The position numbers were made by a program, and so were the translations under genes. This document shows, piece by piece, positions 34,738-47,995 of a stretch of DNA of 64,000 bases. The stretch is from Hermatobates lingyangjiaoensis. Taxonomy: Eukaryota > Arthropoda > Insecta > Hemiptera > Hermatobatidae. Position 1 is the stretch's first letter. Every line of letters starts with the position of its first letter. The DNA lies in the NCBI GenBank assembly GCA_026182355.1, contig JAPFBL010000034.1, positions 1,682,501 through 1,746,500 of the forward strand, in the 5' to 3' direction. The notes below the pieces were generated by a model. That model made no database searches and was not told the DNA's origin. It saw only the letters and a list, made by a program, of their open reading frames with translations.

Positions 34738-35427
34738 TTGACGTTACCCTCGGATACCACAGATCAAGAGAAGGAATATTAAAACATCTCTCGTTCAATC
34801 CTACCTAGCATACAAACTTCTATGATATTTATATGGAAAGGCATGATATAGTTTACACCTCATAGAATAATTAGCCTTAAGATGGTAGAAGTGTCTTCAA
34901 ACACCTATCGGAATAGTCAATTTTTGCTGCCATAAGTTACATAGTAAATTAAATCACATTAATCAAGAAACTATATAACCGGTTTGCAGTTTTACTTAAC
35001 TCAAATATTAAGGAAAAGTTAAGTAACAAAGTTTGAAAGTTAAGAAAGTAATCATAAATAAATATAAATTACATTACACTAAATGAAAAAGGAATAGCGG
35101 AAAAAAATCCTCACATTTGTAAAACAAAAGCAAATATTTTTTTGTTTAATAAAATTCAAAAAATTGTGCTTCATAATTCAATCTGAAAGCTGGTGAGAAG
35201 GTTACAAGCCTGCTATTCGTGAGAACGTTGCTATCCAAAAAATCACAATGAAATTATACCTCAAAGTAGACATCATGTCAGGGATGAGTTGAATTATTTT
35301 GTTTTAAAATTACATTAAATAAAGAGACGTTAATTTTGTTTTCAGAAAATATTTGTTTGATACTGAAGGACTCATTAAAGGAGATATAATATTGCCAAAA
35401 TATTGAATAGAAAATTAGGAACATATA
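34738..35427. other. AT-rich DNA, nothing recognised
   Basis: No gene or repeat boundary supported. Confidence 0.5.
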
Positions 35428-36560
35428 AAAAAAGCTGGAGTGGCCTACACTCAACTTTACTATAAGTAAATATAATATTAAACTTCTTGGGTATATAATA
35501 TATAATGTCTTATCTACACATCATATAACTGTCTATATGGCAGACTTGGTGATTAATCCTGTTATCAGTATACGCTTGTTCTTATATATCACAGGAATGA
35601 TGCATATAGTGTTATTGGTATTACCACAGTAGTAATAACACTTCAATAAAGCTAACGTGAAGATTTCATGTTACGAAATAATCTTTCTTACAGGAGAATG
35701 TGGCTTGTAAGTATGTGTTCCTATACTTACATGGTCATTTGTAACATTACATGACCAGTGGAACTGTTACATTTGATGTAGTTTGTCTGGTATACATTAA
35801 CATTAAAGATTTAAACCATAGTTTTCGTTTTAAGAGTTCACAATATTCCTATTTTGACAAATCTCAGAAATATGTAAGAAAAATGTAAGTGTTAACGAGT
35901 CACCGAAGAATTACCTTAAAATTAGTCTCCATTTTCTAAGTGTAAATGTAAACAATGTAATTAATTGTAAACAAATATAACAGGCGAACTATTAATCCAG
36001 GATGAAAATTCAGTTTTTATAGCTTTATTGCTCATTGCCGCAATTGAAATCAACAAATTGATAATTTTTTATTATATTTTTTGGCAAAATTTCATTTGTT
36101 TTTTAATGAATCCTTCAGCGTCAAAAATCATTTTCTGACATGTACTTACTATTGTATGTACACTAACAATACTAGTGTACATACTAGTGCAATATTGATA
36201 AAAATAACCTCAACTTATACCCCACAAAATATTCTATTTTTAGGTATATTTTCATTTTGATCCATCAAACGGTATGCCTTGTATCCTCCATACAAGCTTT
36301 AATATTGAATTATAAAATTTAAAATGAAATAATTTAATTGAATTGAATTACAAGTGTTAATTTTATTGAGAACAAAATATTTCCAGTTGCTTTAAAACGG
36401 TAATGCTTTGTTCAGTACACTAATGTACTAAATATGTTGCTTCTATGATGATAACAAAATTTCAAGTCTTTAGAGTTTATAGTTTAGGAGATAAAAAAGT
36501 TTAAAAAAAAAATTGGTAAAAAAATGACTTTCCAAAAATGTTTATACCAACAAATATACA
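35428..36560 (+). repeat. Dispersed repeat R1, partial copy
   Basis: It starts CTGGAGTGGCCTACACTC at about 35434 and follows the R1 copy at 28.9-30.3 kb through the AATGTAAACAATGTAA and TTTTATAGCTTTATTG blocks. The 3' part is diverged. Confidence 0.6.
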
Positions 36561-36714
36561 ATATAAGATAATATTGTATCTACACACAAATCTTTTACAT
36601 TTAATATTATTCCTTACAAGTTAAAATCCATTATTAAGTTAACTATTAATAATTAGTAATGCTAATTAATTAACAAACCATTAACTGATAATTAAATTAA
36701 ATCAAATACAACAA

Positions 36715-37020
36715 ACATTTATAAATAAAAGAAAGGTTTTGTCTGTACATTCCTTAGAACTGACTGAATTTAAGTTATCTTTACACTTTGTACATAGGTG
36801 TCAGAAGCAAACTCAGCCACCATAACTCATAGCGAACTGAAACATTGACAGTAGATTTGTGTATCTCTAACTTAAAAAATAAGATTTAAATGAATTGGAA
36901 ATTCAACGTAGAAGCGAAGTCAATAAGTTGTATTTGGATAACCACACAGATATCCAAGTATTTAGCTAAGAATATTCAGGTATTTTCAAGTGCTTGATAA
37001 TGTAGATATTGATAGTTGAT
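36715..37020 (+). repeat. Dispersed repeat R3
   Basis: Matches 62620-63010 through TTTTGTCTGTACATT, AACTCAGCCACCATAA, GAACTGAAACATTGACAG and GAAATTCAACGTAGAAGCGA. No coding potential. Family not recognised. Confidence 0.55.
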
Positions 37021-38625
37021 TTTAATTTCGTTTGCGTTTATCATAAATAAGTAAGTCCTAAATAAGAAGTATTCCCAGAATAAAATCAAATTTGAGCTCT
37101 AGGGTATCTAAAGCTGCAAAAGAAACTCAAGATCTAATGACAGTTATATGCTGCACTAATAATAATATTCTGACAATTCTTTAAGTTCTAATAATATTTT
37201 AGAATACCACATATCAGCTCTGAATTTTTGTAAAATACTTGTCAAAGACAGATAGTATGTAAGTAGTATAATATAAGTCTGCTATTATTATGTATATAAG
37301 AACCTAAGGAATTATTATATAAAAAGTTTTGAATTTTTAAATAACGTTTAAAATTTAATGACTTTATTCATCAATAATTAAATTAAAAGGAGTAGTGAGT
37401 TTAATAATTATTTATTAACTATTTTTAAGGTATAATCAATTTAAATTAGGCTGAATTTAAAAAAATTGGTTTAAGCTAGGTTATTAAAATTAGTTTAAAA
37501 CAAAAAAATGGTCTTACAATAATAGCTTCTTAATGTTTCTATTGAAACATTGATTAAAAACAAAAGTTAATTCATAATCTGTTATTGATTAACAACTAAT
37601 ATGTTATGTTATAATTATTGTACATTTTTATATGCAAGTTTTAAGTAGTATAAAAGTTAATCTTTCATTAAAATCTGAAACATTAGTCATATTATACCAT
37701 AATTTTACTAATGTTTGTGATATTTCTTTCTATAAATATAATTACTAATGTTATTATTTTCTTTTTTTTCTGATATTAAAAGATTTTATTAGAATTGCAT
37801 CTATTCATATTGGTATATAGAAAACCACTTAACCATATAATATTCTAAAGAAAGAAATAATTAAATGCAGGTAAATTACATTATTTCTTGTAAGAATAAC
37901 TTTTTTAAATTACACTTTAACTGTATATTAATTTAAATGAGTCAGTTTTAGAAGTATTTGAATGATTTATTTGCATTATTTAATTAAATATAATTCTGTT
38001 GCTAATTACTAAAGATGTGTTTCACTTATTGATTTTTGAATTACTATAATGTAATATTTCTTATTATTTCTCAATACTTTTGTTTGTCATCATTTAATAG
38101 TAATAATTTAACGCAATGTAGTCAAAAAATAAAAGATTATTTTAAATTGTGTACTAACCTCTTTTTTGATGCTCAGATGTTTTTATTTTTTCTTTTCAAA
38201 CACTTATACGAAGAAGGTAAATAAGTTCACACGCGTTTATTGCTTAGTTATCTAATTAATAAAATCACTTTTAAACGGCTATGTGTAACAGTTTTTTTTT
38301 CTGAACTCCGATTAAAAAAACCGAAGCTTACAGCTATAAAAAAGAAACCAATCACGCCATGATGAATTGAAACAATATGCTCTCAATGAATCCAGTGTTG
38401 ATGCAATGGTCAGGAAGTAATCATAAACTAAATACAGACGTATAAATTTTGATCTTTTTTTTTCAACAAAAAATGATTATATATAATCGATATTAATTTT
38501 AAATAAACATTTGTGAATAAGAATTTTAATTTCAAAGGAAAAAAATACAAATAATACATATACTAGTGGAACCTAATAATTGCCTTTTCCAGGTCGGTGG
38601 ATAAATATGATTTAAATTTTAAAAA
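37021..38625. other. Very AT-rich DNA, nothing recognised
   Basis: Long A/T runs, no gene. Confidence 0.5.
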
Positions 38626-39504
38626 CAATTGTATCGGTGTGCACTAAACTTTGCTAAAAGTAAATATATTATGAAGTTGATTCATAAGGTATATAAATCG
38701 ATACATATTTTCAATGCGGATATCTCTTTTAGATAATTTTAACCAAAATGTAACCTATATCACAGCCGTATAAAAAAATCAAATGAATCACACTGACAAA
38801 TAAATAAGGCAGAGTCATTTTATAAAGTTTGAAATTAATTGTCAATGTATAGCACATTTATGTGGTACTTTTTACATAATTAATTATCATAATTTCAATG
38901 AGTTTGTAAATAAACAAAGAAATAATAATACGTTTAATAAGATGGAACCATTTAGTTAAAATTTTACTGAGAACACTCTATTATATCTATTAGATTATAT
39001 TTACATAATTAATTATTTTATCATCTACATTTTATTTTAAGTTATGTAAGTAGTTGTATATTTTTTACTTAATTATCATAATATATAAATTGTTTTAATG
39101 CATTTACATTATTAATTAGTAATTAAAAAAAATAGTTCTATTAACTCACCATCTATGCAAGCAGTTATTATGTGGTATTTAGTCATGATTAGAAAGGTGA
39201 AGAAAGTTATTTTTCTATTGCAAACTTTAAACATGATTCTTAAGAAATACATTTTTAAATCATTGGCGTAGGCACAAGTTCTTGGATAAAGTGGAATAAG
39301 ATCCTTTTTTTCACTATTTCAAGGTAACATACTTATATTAGTCATAAAAATAGGAATAACAATATATGTACAACTATACAATAAGAAACATAACAAAAAT
39401 GCAACCTCCAGGACAATGTGGAGCCCTAGTAGCTTTCCGTTAGTTATTTAAAATGTAGATTATACAAATGAAAAAAAAAACAAAACAAAGATACAGAACA
39501 GACT

Positions 39505-39552
39505 TCCCAGCCCTGAGGAGGACATAAATATATGTCGAAACGTTGGTGAAAA
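39505..39552 (+). ncRNA. Hammerhead ribozyme, family delta
   Basis: CTGAGGA at 39513-39519, stem II GACATA/TATGTC, GAAA at 39537-39540, then ACGT as loop-less stem III and U as cleavage base. GCC before the box can pair with GGT after the site (3 bp). It closely matches the cores at 62.3-62.4 kb. Confidence 0.68.
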
Positions 39553-40443
39553 AGTGTTTTTTTAATATCCAGTCTAAAACTCTCAAAAAATCTCAAAACC
39601 TGTGAATATATGTGTTTATTTGTGTGTATCACACCACTGATGCATATAATATCATTTTACATGTAAGAATTTTATTCTTTTATATTTCATAATAAGTTAT
39701 TAAATTATTTAAAAATTGTTCATTAAACTACTAAACCTCAATTTTATTTCAGTGTATACACTCAAAATATTTTCAAGTCCATCTAAACAATGTAAATAAA
39801 TGCAAAAAATACAAGTATAGCGAGTAAAATATTAGTCCATAATGAATATTCAGTTTTATTGCTCTTTGCTAGAATTGAAATTTCATTAATTTTTTAAATA
39901 AATATTGATAAATATTTCAATATTAATAAATATTTCAATATTAAATATACCAATATTCATAAATATTTCAATTGTTTGGCAAAATTGTATTGTTCTTTAA
40001 TGAGCCGTGTAATGTAAAATAAACATTTTCTGAAAACCTATAATATACGTTTGCCTCTTTGGTAAATGTAATTTTGAAAAAAATCATCTCAATTCATCTT
40101 TCACATAAAGTTCTATTTTTAGGTATAGTTTCATTTTAATCCGTTAAACGATGTGGCTTGTATTGCTCTCACAAGCTATCAGATTTAAATATATGTCAAA
40201 ATGTTGATATTTTATTAAAAAAAATATTTCCTGCTTTTAAAAATCTGAAAATATTTTTGGTTTATTGATTTTATAGCCTGAAATGTGATGTCAACATTTC
40301 ACAACTCTAAAATTAGTAGTTTAGGATAAAAAAAAAATATTGTTTAAAACATGTTCTAATCAATCTATATATTGCAAACTTGAACGAAACTTAATGCAGG
40401 ATAGATTTTCTTGTATTTATGTGATTGAATTACACCGACATTT

Positions 40444-40749
40444 AAGGGGCCAGGCTAGCTCAGTGGTTACGACTCGCTCTGTTAACTGATAGGACCGGTT
40501 CGATCCTACACACCCCTCGATTTATTCCGTGGGAGGTGATTAATGAGCGCGTCGTCTCGGAGAAGGACGTTGAACCGTCGGTCCCGAGCCTGTATGATGT
40601 CAGGTACTCGTTAAGATCTACTCTAAATAAATATTTGAGTTAGGCAAAATTTAGACTCCATGTAGAATCAATCTTCATTGTGTGGTATCACAGAGGGCCA
40701 ATGCTCGGCCTAGGTGGTTCCCTTGTGGAACTGCCACTGCAACCTAACC
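40444..40749 (+). mobile_element. Full-length tRNA-derived SINE
   Basis: The head contains an A box (TAGCTCAGTGG, 40456-40466) and a B box (GGTTCGATCC, 40497-40506), the internal RNA polymerase III promoter. The body contains GATGTCAGGTACTCG and GGCCAATGCTCGGCC. It ends CTGCAACCTAACC. A 13-bp target duplication TACACCGACATTT lies at 40431-40443 and 40750-40762. The tail has no poly-A and instead resembles two AACCT units. The duplication lies inside an R1 copy. Confidence 0.92.
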
Positions 40750-40800
40750 TACACCGACATTTTTTCTTTCATTTTTCAGACGAAATAGAATTTTGAAGTC

Positions 40801-43800
40801 ATGTAGAGAAAACTCTGGTTTAAATCTTCAAAGGAGAAGGGGGTCAGAGAAACGTATTTTAAAATAATTCTAATTGTGAAAACGGGAATAAATATATTTC
40901 ATTTATATAGAGGCAACAGGTGAATTAGTAATCTCTTGGTTGGAGAGGTCAAGGAAATTAGGAAAACAAAAAACTGTTACAATTGACACATTTTTACAAA
41001 GGTCAGGGGTGAAGTGTGAGAGGATAGCGAGATATAGGGTGTGAGAGTGAGCAGGGTAGAAAGAGAGCACACGGCATGAATACAGAGGGGGGGGGGGGTG
41101 TATGGCAGGGATGAAGAGGGTGCGGAAGCAAGAGGGAAAAAGAAAGATGGAGGCCACTAGAAACACCATAATATTTTTAAAAAAAGTCATTCTTCATAAT
41201 TATCTAGTATTGATTTCATTAACTACCTAATTATCTTATATATTTTTTATACCCATTTCAAGAATTGTTGTTCATCAAATAGCAACAAGTTGAAGACCTC
41301 CTAATTTAAAGATCTTTATTCCAAATAAGTAAATTTCAGATTCTCTTTGCAGAATGTTACAAATCATAATAAATAAAAGTGAATTTCTATTAGTGATTAC
41401 TTCAAAAGTAGAATAAAATACGAGTATATAGATGAGATAAGCCAGTTCATTACAATTGATTAGTAAAATTATATAAAGCAACTGGACTAAGAACTTTAAT
41501 TATGTATTGTTAATTTCATTGTAATAATTTTATTTAAGTATTGAGAATTACATTATATTAAATTTATAAATTCTAACTTTTAAGCGGAAAATTTACATGA
41601 ACTAACATTGTTGTTTAATACTGATGGTCAAAAAGAAGTAAAGTTACATTTGTTACAGGTATTGTGTATAAAATGCATGAGAAAATATACATAAAGAAAA
41701 TGATGAAACATAATACAATAGGACATTATCTATGAACAAGTAGTTATACCTTAGAATAGTGAGATGTACTGTCGTCTGTCAAAGGCAGCTGAGACTGACG
41801 TGTTAGAACCTGCATCCAACTATAGTGTCCAAAGTTCGCCCACAATCATTCGTCTGGGAAAACCCCCCACTATGTCTTATCAATTGCGTCTTAATTTATT
41901 ACGAAAGCAAATAAATTTTTCATACTATTTTAAGAAAACATTATAAAAAACAATCTGCTGTTTTATTCAAAATCAAATGAAAGAATACTCATGAACTTAA
42001 ATATTGGAGCAGTAATATTCTTTGACAACCATTAAGGAATATCTCTGATGGAATGATACATTATTGGTAATGAAGCTTCTTCAAAAGCGGCTACAGCCAT
42101 TTTTAATACAGCGAATCTTGAATCAGTTCTAAAAAATGTTGTTAACCAAATAGAACACTGTTTAATTATTAAATGAGTCATTCTAGACTGTTAAAAGAAT
42201 ATAAAGAGGCATTTTGTAACGTGCTCTTGAATCTATTAAATTGACACTAGTACATAGATATATTAATCCAGGAACTACTCGTATATAATGGATTTGCCAA
42301 AGCCAAATGTAAGAATAATTAAAATAAATTTTGGACGTACCACAGCTGAAACTGTGACTACTAAGTAGTCGGATGCAGTAGGATGACCTTCTGGGTACTC
42401 TAAATATCGGTTTAATAAGTTTAACAAATAGAAAAAATTTATTTATAGTTTCATAATAAGTACCTTTGTCTTTATAGCTCCGTTAAAAAAATTATTTATT
42501 TAAATAAAAGATGCGTTTTATTGCAAAAGTAACTAGTTTAAATTTTTTGGTCTCTCATTGTCAATAAAAAAAAGCTCTGATTTCACAATTAAATTATTTA
42601 GATCAATTAATTAATTAAATGGTTAATTTAATCAATTAATTAAATTCCTCTAACGTGTCCTTCAATAATTCGGTCTTTACTGAGGGCCAGAGTAGAAACT
42701 CCGTCAACATACTGTGCAAAGGCTGAATTATTGAAACCTTGCCGTTGGGCCAACTCCAATCTGTCTTTAACATTTCAAATGATTTCCAACAAAATTAATT
42801 TGACTTACGCATGAACGTTAATGTAAGGCGTAAAAGGCAAACACAAAACAATGTTTTTTCACAATGGTACTTCTAAATATCTGTTAAAATTTTCTTATTA
42901 ATATTATAAGTTTTTATCTACAATTCATTTTGCTGCTTTATATATTTGATGGATTGCAATTTAAAAATCAGTAATAAACAATTTTAAAAATATCTATAAA
43001 TTAATGTAAATGCTATAGGCATTTTTTATAGCACTTGACTATGGGGTCTTTCTTTTCAAAAATACTGCGGCATATTGATAAGTCGATGGGTGCTGGCGTA
43101 CATATATACAATATCAACTGTATAGTTAGAATTTTAAATATTCTTTTCATTTTTGAAATATTACTGTGTTCTTTGTATGATATAAATATATTTTTTATTT
43201 TATGTTTGATAAAAGTACACACACACTTTTAAATACATTAATGTAGTAAGGGCTTATTATAAGCTACTCAACTTAGCAATTAAAATAATATTCTAGTTAT
43301 TACATTATGAAATTGATCGAGTTTTATATATCAAATGACGAACTAAAATATAAGTAAAAATATTAATCCATGATCACGATTTTCTAATAGTATTATACTT
43401 ACAAAAAAAAAAACAAGGTTTTATTCTTTTTGGGAGAAGAGGTGAAAGAAATGCACTTACGCACATTGTGCTGGGTTCCCAGATAAGCCATAATACCAAC
43501 TAAAATATCCCCTTTTCTTCTAGGGGTTTAGTCTGGAACCGTTTTTCACATTACCTCAGACTAGGCCATTCTTTTCCTTAGGTAAGACAGCTAAAATAAT
43601 AATAATAATAATAATAATAATGATATATAACTGTATAATTGTGATTTGAAATTACATACATTGTAGCGTTATTACTTCATCATTAGTGAAGTAATCATAA
43701 AAAATCAATCTCAATTTGTGAAGGTTAGAAACAATTGACCAATTCACGAGTAGACTGGTGACCAATGAGGACACGAAAATTCCAACCAATCCAAACCCCC

Positions 43801-46340
43801 TTATCCAAAGCGCCTATCCCAAATAATTCCCCAAACACATCCACATTAGAAGCTGTTATTAAAATAGAAGGCCAAACCCTTGAAAAAGACTGACAAGACA
43901 CGACACAATGAGATCAAACGACCACGAAATGACGTAAACGGACGAACCACATAATAAAATAAAATAAAAAAAAAGTACAGACATTTACTTACTGACCCCA
44001 CAACACCAGCAGGACAATAATTCAGCAGTAGCAGGTCCGTGACCTGGAACTGCTAATACAACGTGCAGAACAGAGCGCGGAAAGAATCGTTGGTCGTTGG
44101 ACATGTTTTCAGGTCCAAAACACTTATGAGGGTTGTCTGTGGTGGTGTGAATCCTATTTCAATACCGTTTTAATAATTGTTGGATTGGTCATCCGTGCCC
44201 AGTTAAATACTGGGTTAATACTAACAGAATTATTGAATCAGATGGTGCTTCTGGGAAGGTAATGCCAAAATTGTTGATATTACTTACCATAATGGCGAGG
44301 ATATTAGGACTAGCGTAAGCCTGATGATGTCTTCACACTAATATAATTCATATTTCTGAACAATGTTTGAGTCCAAAAATCTCTCTGCAGCCTCTGGTCC
44401 CATACCTAAACTCAGTTTTAAGTGAAAAATATATTATTTTACTAAATTATGAAGCTAAAGAATTCAGTAAATTTTTAAATATAAATTCTTTAAGACAAAA
44501 TAATGATATTTATTCCGGTTAGAGGATTCTACTTCAGAATTAATATACCTCTTTCTTTTTTATTTAATTTTATATCTCAAAGATTGAAAATTAAATTCAA
44601 CATCTGTTTTAAGATGATTAGACCTACCCTGCTCTAACGGCTTAAATTAAAAATATTCATTAAAGCATCACTGAAACAGAGAATAATGAAGGTCATTTCT
44701 ATTTTAAATCTCAAAGCATATTTGTTTATCCTATTCTGTCATGAAATATGTTATATTGTTGATTAGTAAAAAATGCTTAATTATGTTAAAATGGCATTAT
44801 TTCTTCCATTTTCTATGCTTAGCATAGAAGCAGGCGCAACATAATTTCTGTACATTATTATTTTCTTAAATCCAGTTTTTTAGCTAATTATATACAAATA
44901 AAAGATTTGGAGCTCTTTTTAGTTAACTTAAAACATTGTTATAATATTACTCTATTAAAAGGTAAATAACAAAAAAATGGATCTATTTTATGAAATTTTA
45001 TTTTCTATACACATATACACATCAAATACATAATTTACATGAAATTGTCAACAAGAAGCAAATTCACACATAAAGTTAACTGTAAATTTAAATCATTAAC
45101 AAAGTATTAGGTGCAGTAAAAATGACTGTGCTTATTCAAACAGGGGAAAAAAGAAAACAAGAAAACAAAAGCAAAAAAATAAACTTAATAGAATTATCAA
45201 TCATCAAAACTGACATCTAAATTAAAATCCAACTCAAATTAATTATTATTTAATTACTTTTAATTAGAATTCAGCACATTAAGGCACTAAGAATTAACAT
45301 AATTTATACGCAATTTTAACAGAGATTAAAAACAAATTAAAAACAAACTCAACTCTATACAATAAGTATATATATATATATTTTTTTTAATAGATGCAAG
45401 AAAGCTTTCCAGAAATACAATGATACAGAAGTATCCAAAAATATTTGTAAATGTTTATTGTTCGAACTGTTAATTATGTACAATACATCCTAGACAATGG
45501 TAATTTACAAAATTTAATTGTTACTTAGGGAATATTCACATACTTTCAACAATACGACTCCTCAAAAATATATTTACTCGTTTAAAAAAATAGTAAACTT
45601 TATTATTAACATTTTTTTAATTTAAGCACTGATAATTTATGTGACTGTACAAAGAAGAAATGTAAGTACGTAAACAGCCACTGGTAATTTATTAAAAATT
45701 AGATGTGATGCTATATATTACACATTCATACAATATTAATTAACAATTATTCACATAGACTAGAGAAAACTAGAACAGAGAATATCTAATATTAATAACC
45801 ACATATAGACTTTAAAGGACAAGAAAACTCAACTAAAAGGTTATAAATTAAGAGGAACTTTTTGACACGACTCTATGCCAGATAGAGTAAGAGTGCTCTT
45901 AGGTATCGTTACGAATGGTCTAATGACTTCCTCTTGGGATGATAAGATATAAAATGACATGACCCTGTGAAGGTAACCGATGAATATGCTTAGCAACCTA
46001 ACGAGGGCAGTACACAGTAAGGTAAGTAGTCTTTGGTTGTAGCCAAGGTTACAGTAAAACGAATCATTTTCAAGTTCCTTTCCTTTCGTTTGGGGAAGAC
46101 GTATTTTGTTCACAGCACTGAAACAAAAATAAGAAATAATTATTACAACCTTTTAAGGTAAGTTTTACATAAATTTTATGGTGCTCCTTTATAATATTAC
46201 AGCATATTTGACCTGTGATCTACCTATGAAAATAATTTCTTCAAGATATGCTGGAAAATAGTAAATAAGAAAAAGGCATATAAAAAGTGATTTGATATAA
46301 TTTCTTTGATTAGAATATTTGAAATAAGACACATTGCTTT
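40801..46340. other. 5.5 kb without recognised gene
   Basis: A G-run lies at about 41086-41097 and a (TAA)n tract at about 43594-43622. Weakly coding-like but unassigned patches occur near 41764-41946 and 43760-43900. No RNA gene or transposon end was seen. Confidence 0.4.
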
Positions 46341-46470
46341 CCCAATCTCTTATTGTGTGGTATCTACTCATCAAGAGGAAATTTCAAAAATTCCGTCTCC
46401 ACGTGAAAGAGATTTATGTTAAAACTAACAACACTTTGGTTTTAAACATATAAAGTTTAAAGTTTAGTTT
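46341..46470 (-). repeat. HHR element family alpha, half-arm remnant
   Basis: TGTGTGGTATCTACTC (family tail) is followed by CCGTCTCCACGTGAAAGAG and AAAACTAACAACACTTTGG, matching the left arm at 3.15-3.2 kb. No core or second arm is left. Confidence 0.5.
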
Positions 46471-46720
46471 TATACATGAACACATTCAAAGAAGCTTTTT
46501 GCGAAATGAGCAAAAAGGAACCATCTATAAATATTTACAGAAAAATTAATTCTTACAAATTATAAATAGTTATTCAACAAAACAAGTCAAATAAAACCAA
46601 GAAAGAAAACTGACTGAAAAGATAATATAAATAAGTATTACAAAAAATGAAGTGATAACTGTTACTATTTAAGATGTATGAATTGTCATATGGCTCACGT
46701 TGGTGAGGCAATACCCACCT

Positions 46721-46865
46721 GTTGCTGGGCATGCTATTTCACATAGATTTCTAATGACTGCTTCTGTGTCTAAGTTCTCAATCAGATTCCTAACCACCTC
46801 TGCAAGATAACTTAACAGCTTCTTAGAAGGTATACATATTATGGAGTTTTCTTTCCTCTTGACTG
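46721..46865 (-). CDS. Candidate exon, product not recognised
   Basis: On the minus strand an open stretch reads KRKENSIICIPSKKLLSYLA, then EVVRNLIENLDTEAVIRNLC and EIACPATG. It starts after a plausible splice acceptor (GATTTTACAG) and ends at a strong donor-like CAG|GTGGGT. A second acceptor-like site (TTTTTGTTTCAG) lies about 600 bp downstream near 46117. Joining there would end the protein after two residues. It has an amphipathic helix look with two Cys near the end. I do not recognise a family and cannot exclude chance. Confidence 0.25.
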
Positions 46866-46879
46866 TAAAATCGATTTTT

Positions 46880-47450
46880 AAGTTTTCCAAAGTCATATTG
46901 ACGGTACTGTAATTATAGTTTAGTGAGAATAAAAAAATAGATCTCGTGACTTTGACGGACTTACATTCTTTGAAGTCCCCCAAGTCCTTTTTTCATGTAC
47001 TATCTATCTCATGTAACCGATATCTATCTCGTTAATATCGGTATGTTTATGTCGGCAGATGTGTGCGTGTCTAAAAGTTTGTGAAGACATTGCAGTTCAA
47101 AAAGTTTCATAGATCAAATTGATATTTTTCACAACATGGGGTTTATAGTATAGATGTGCCCTATTGTTTGGGGGCAATATTACATGACCAGGAAGTGTCT
47201 TTTTTTAGTCAAAATGTGACTTTATACAACACTTTTTTCCTCCTTTACAATTAAATCGACTGTCTTGAAATATAATAATTACTACGGTAATAAATGAAAA
47301 AATATATATTTTTAAAACAACTGAAAGGATATTTTTTACTATAAGATTCAAAAGTTTAGACTTGTTTGACTCTAAAAACTCTTTTGAGAAATATTCAAAT
47401 CGTGCCGTTTGATAATTAAATGAATAAAATAAAATTTTAGTCACTTCTGA
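46880..47450 (-). repeat. Dispersed repeat R1, 3' part on the minus strand
   Basis: Contains GTCCGTCAAAGTCACGAGATC in reverse and the following R1 blocks, ending near 47450. Confidence 0.55.
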
Positions 47451-47629
47451 TTATACTCAGGTCCGTGTGCTGTTATTATTGTGATCCATAGCTGTGAATG
47501 ATTTAGTAGATTTAAAGAATTAAATTATTTCATTTAAAAAATAATTTAATTTAATTATTTTTCTATATAATCATTGTTGGGATAGACAAGGATATACCGA
47601 TGGTCTGGTTGTTATAGAAAGAGGAATTC

Positions 47630-47995
47630 AATGGTGCTAGCCGTTGAACAAAAGCATCCTGCTCTTAAGTTATTGAATGATCAGTAAAAGATAAGTGTTT
47701 GGATATAAATACAGCTAAAACGTTGCCTAGCCCTACACAAGGAAAAATGAAGTTTGTATCAATGATTTTCTCCTTCAGCATACTACCATAAATCTGTCAA
47801 ACGAATAGAAGTCACTTTTGATTAAAGCTTTACATTGAAAAGCCATATAACAAATACTTCATTTAAGGCCACAAACCAACTGATCTACTGTAAAAAATTA
47901 TATACAAGAACTAGGAGTCTTATCTACAGTTTTGCTCTACACTGCTGTCATATTGCCCTTTGTATCGAATATGTGGTATTACGCTATCTGTAATT
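47630..47995 (+). pseudogene. LINE reverse-transcriptase remnant
   Basis: Fragments read LDINTAKTLP, then EVTFD*SFTLKSHITNTSF and KATNQLIYCKKLYTRTRSLI, then EYVVLRYL. The order IN..KT, VTFD..LT.K.HI...KAT..L..LKKLY is the region after the catalytic domain of Jockey/CR1-like LINE RTs. Stops and frame changes show it is dead. It may belong to the same family as the remnant at 32.9 kb but covers a more upstream part. Confidence 0.55.

Larger units (their letters stand above)
38626..40800 (+). repeat. Dispersed repeat R1, copy interrupted by HHR element and SINE
   Basis: R1-like 5' sequence (about 38630-38700) and 3' sequence (about 39730-40430, continuing at about 40763) flank a solo HHR at 39.5 kb and a full-length SINE at 40444-40749. 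Confidence 0.5.

Noticed and set aside
40444..40520. A genuine tRNA gene
   Set aside because: A and B boxes are present, but no full cloverleaf with an acceptor stem is evident, and the region lies within a 306-bp unit with target duplications, so it is a SINE head.
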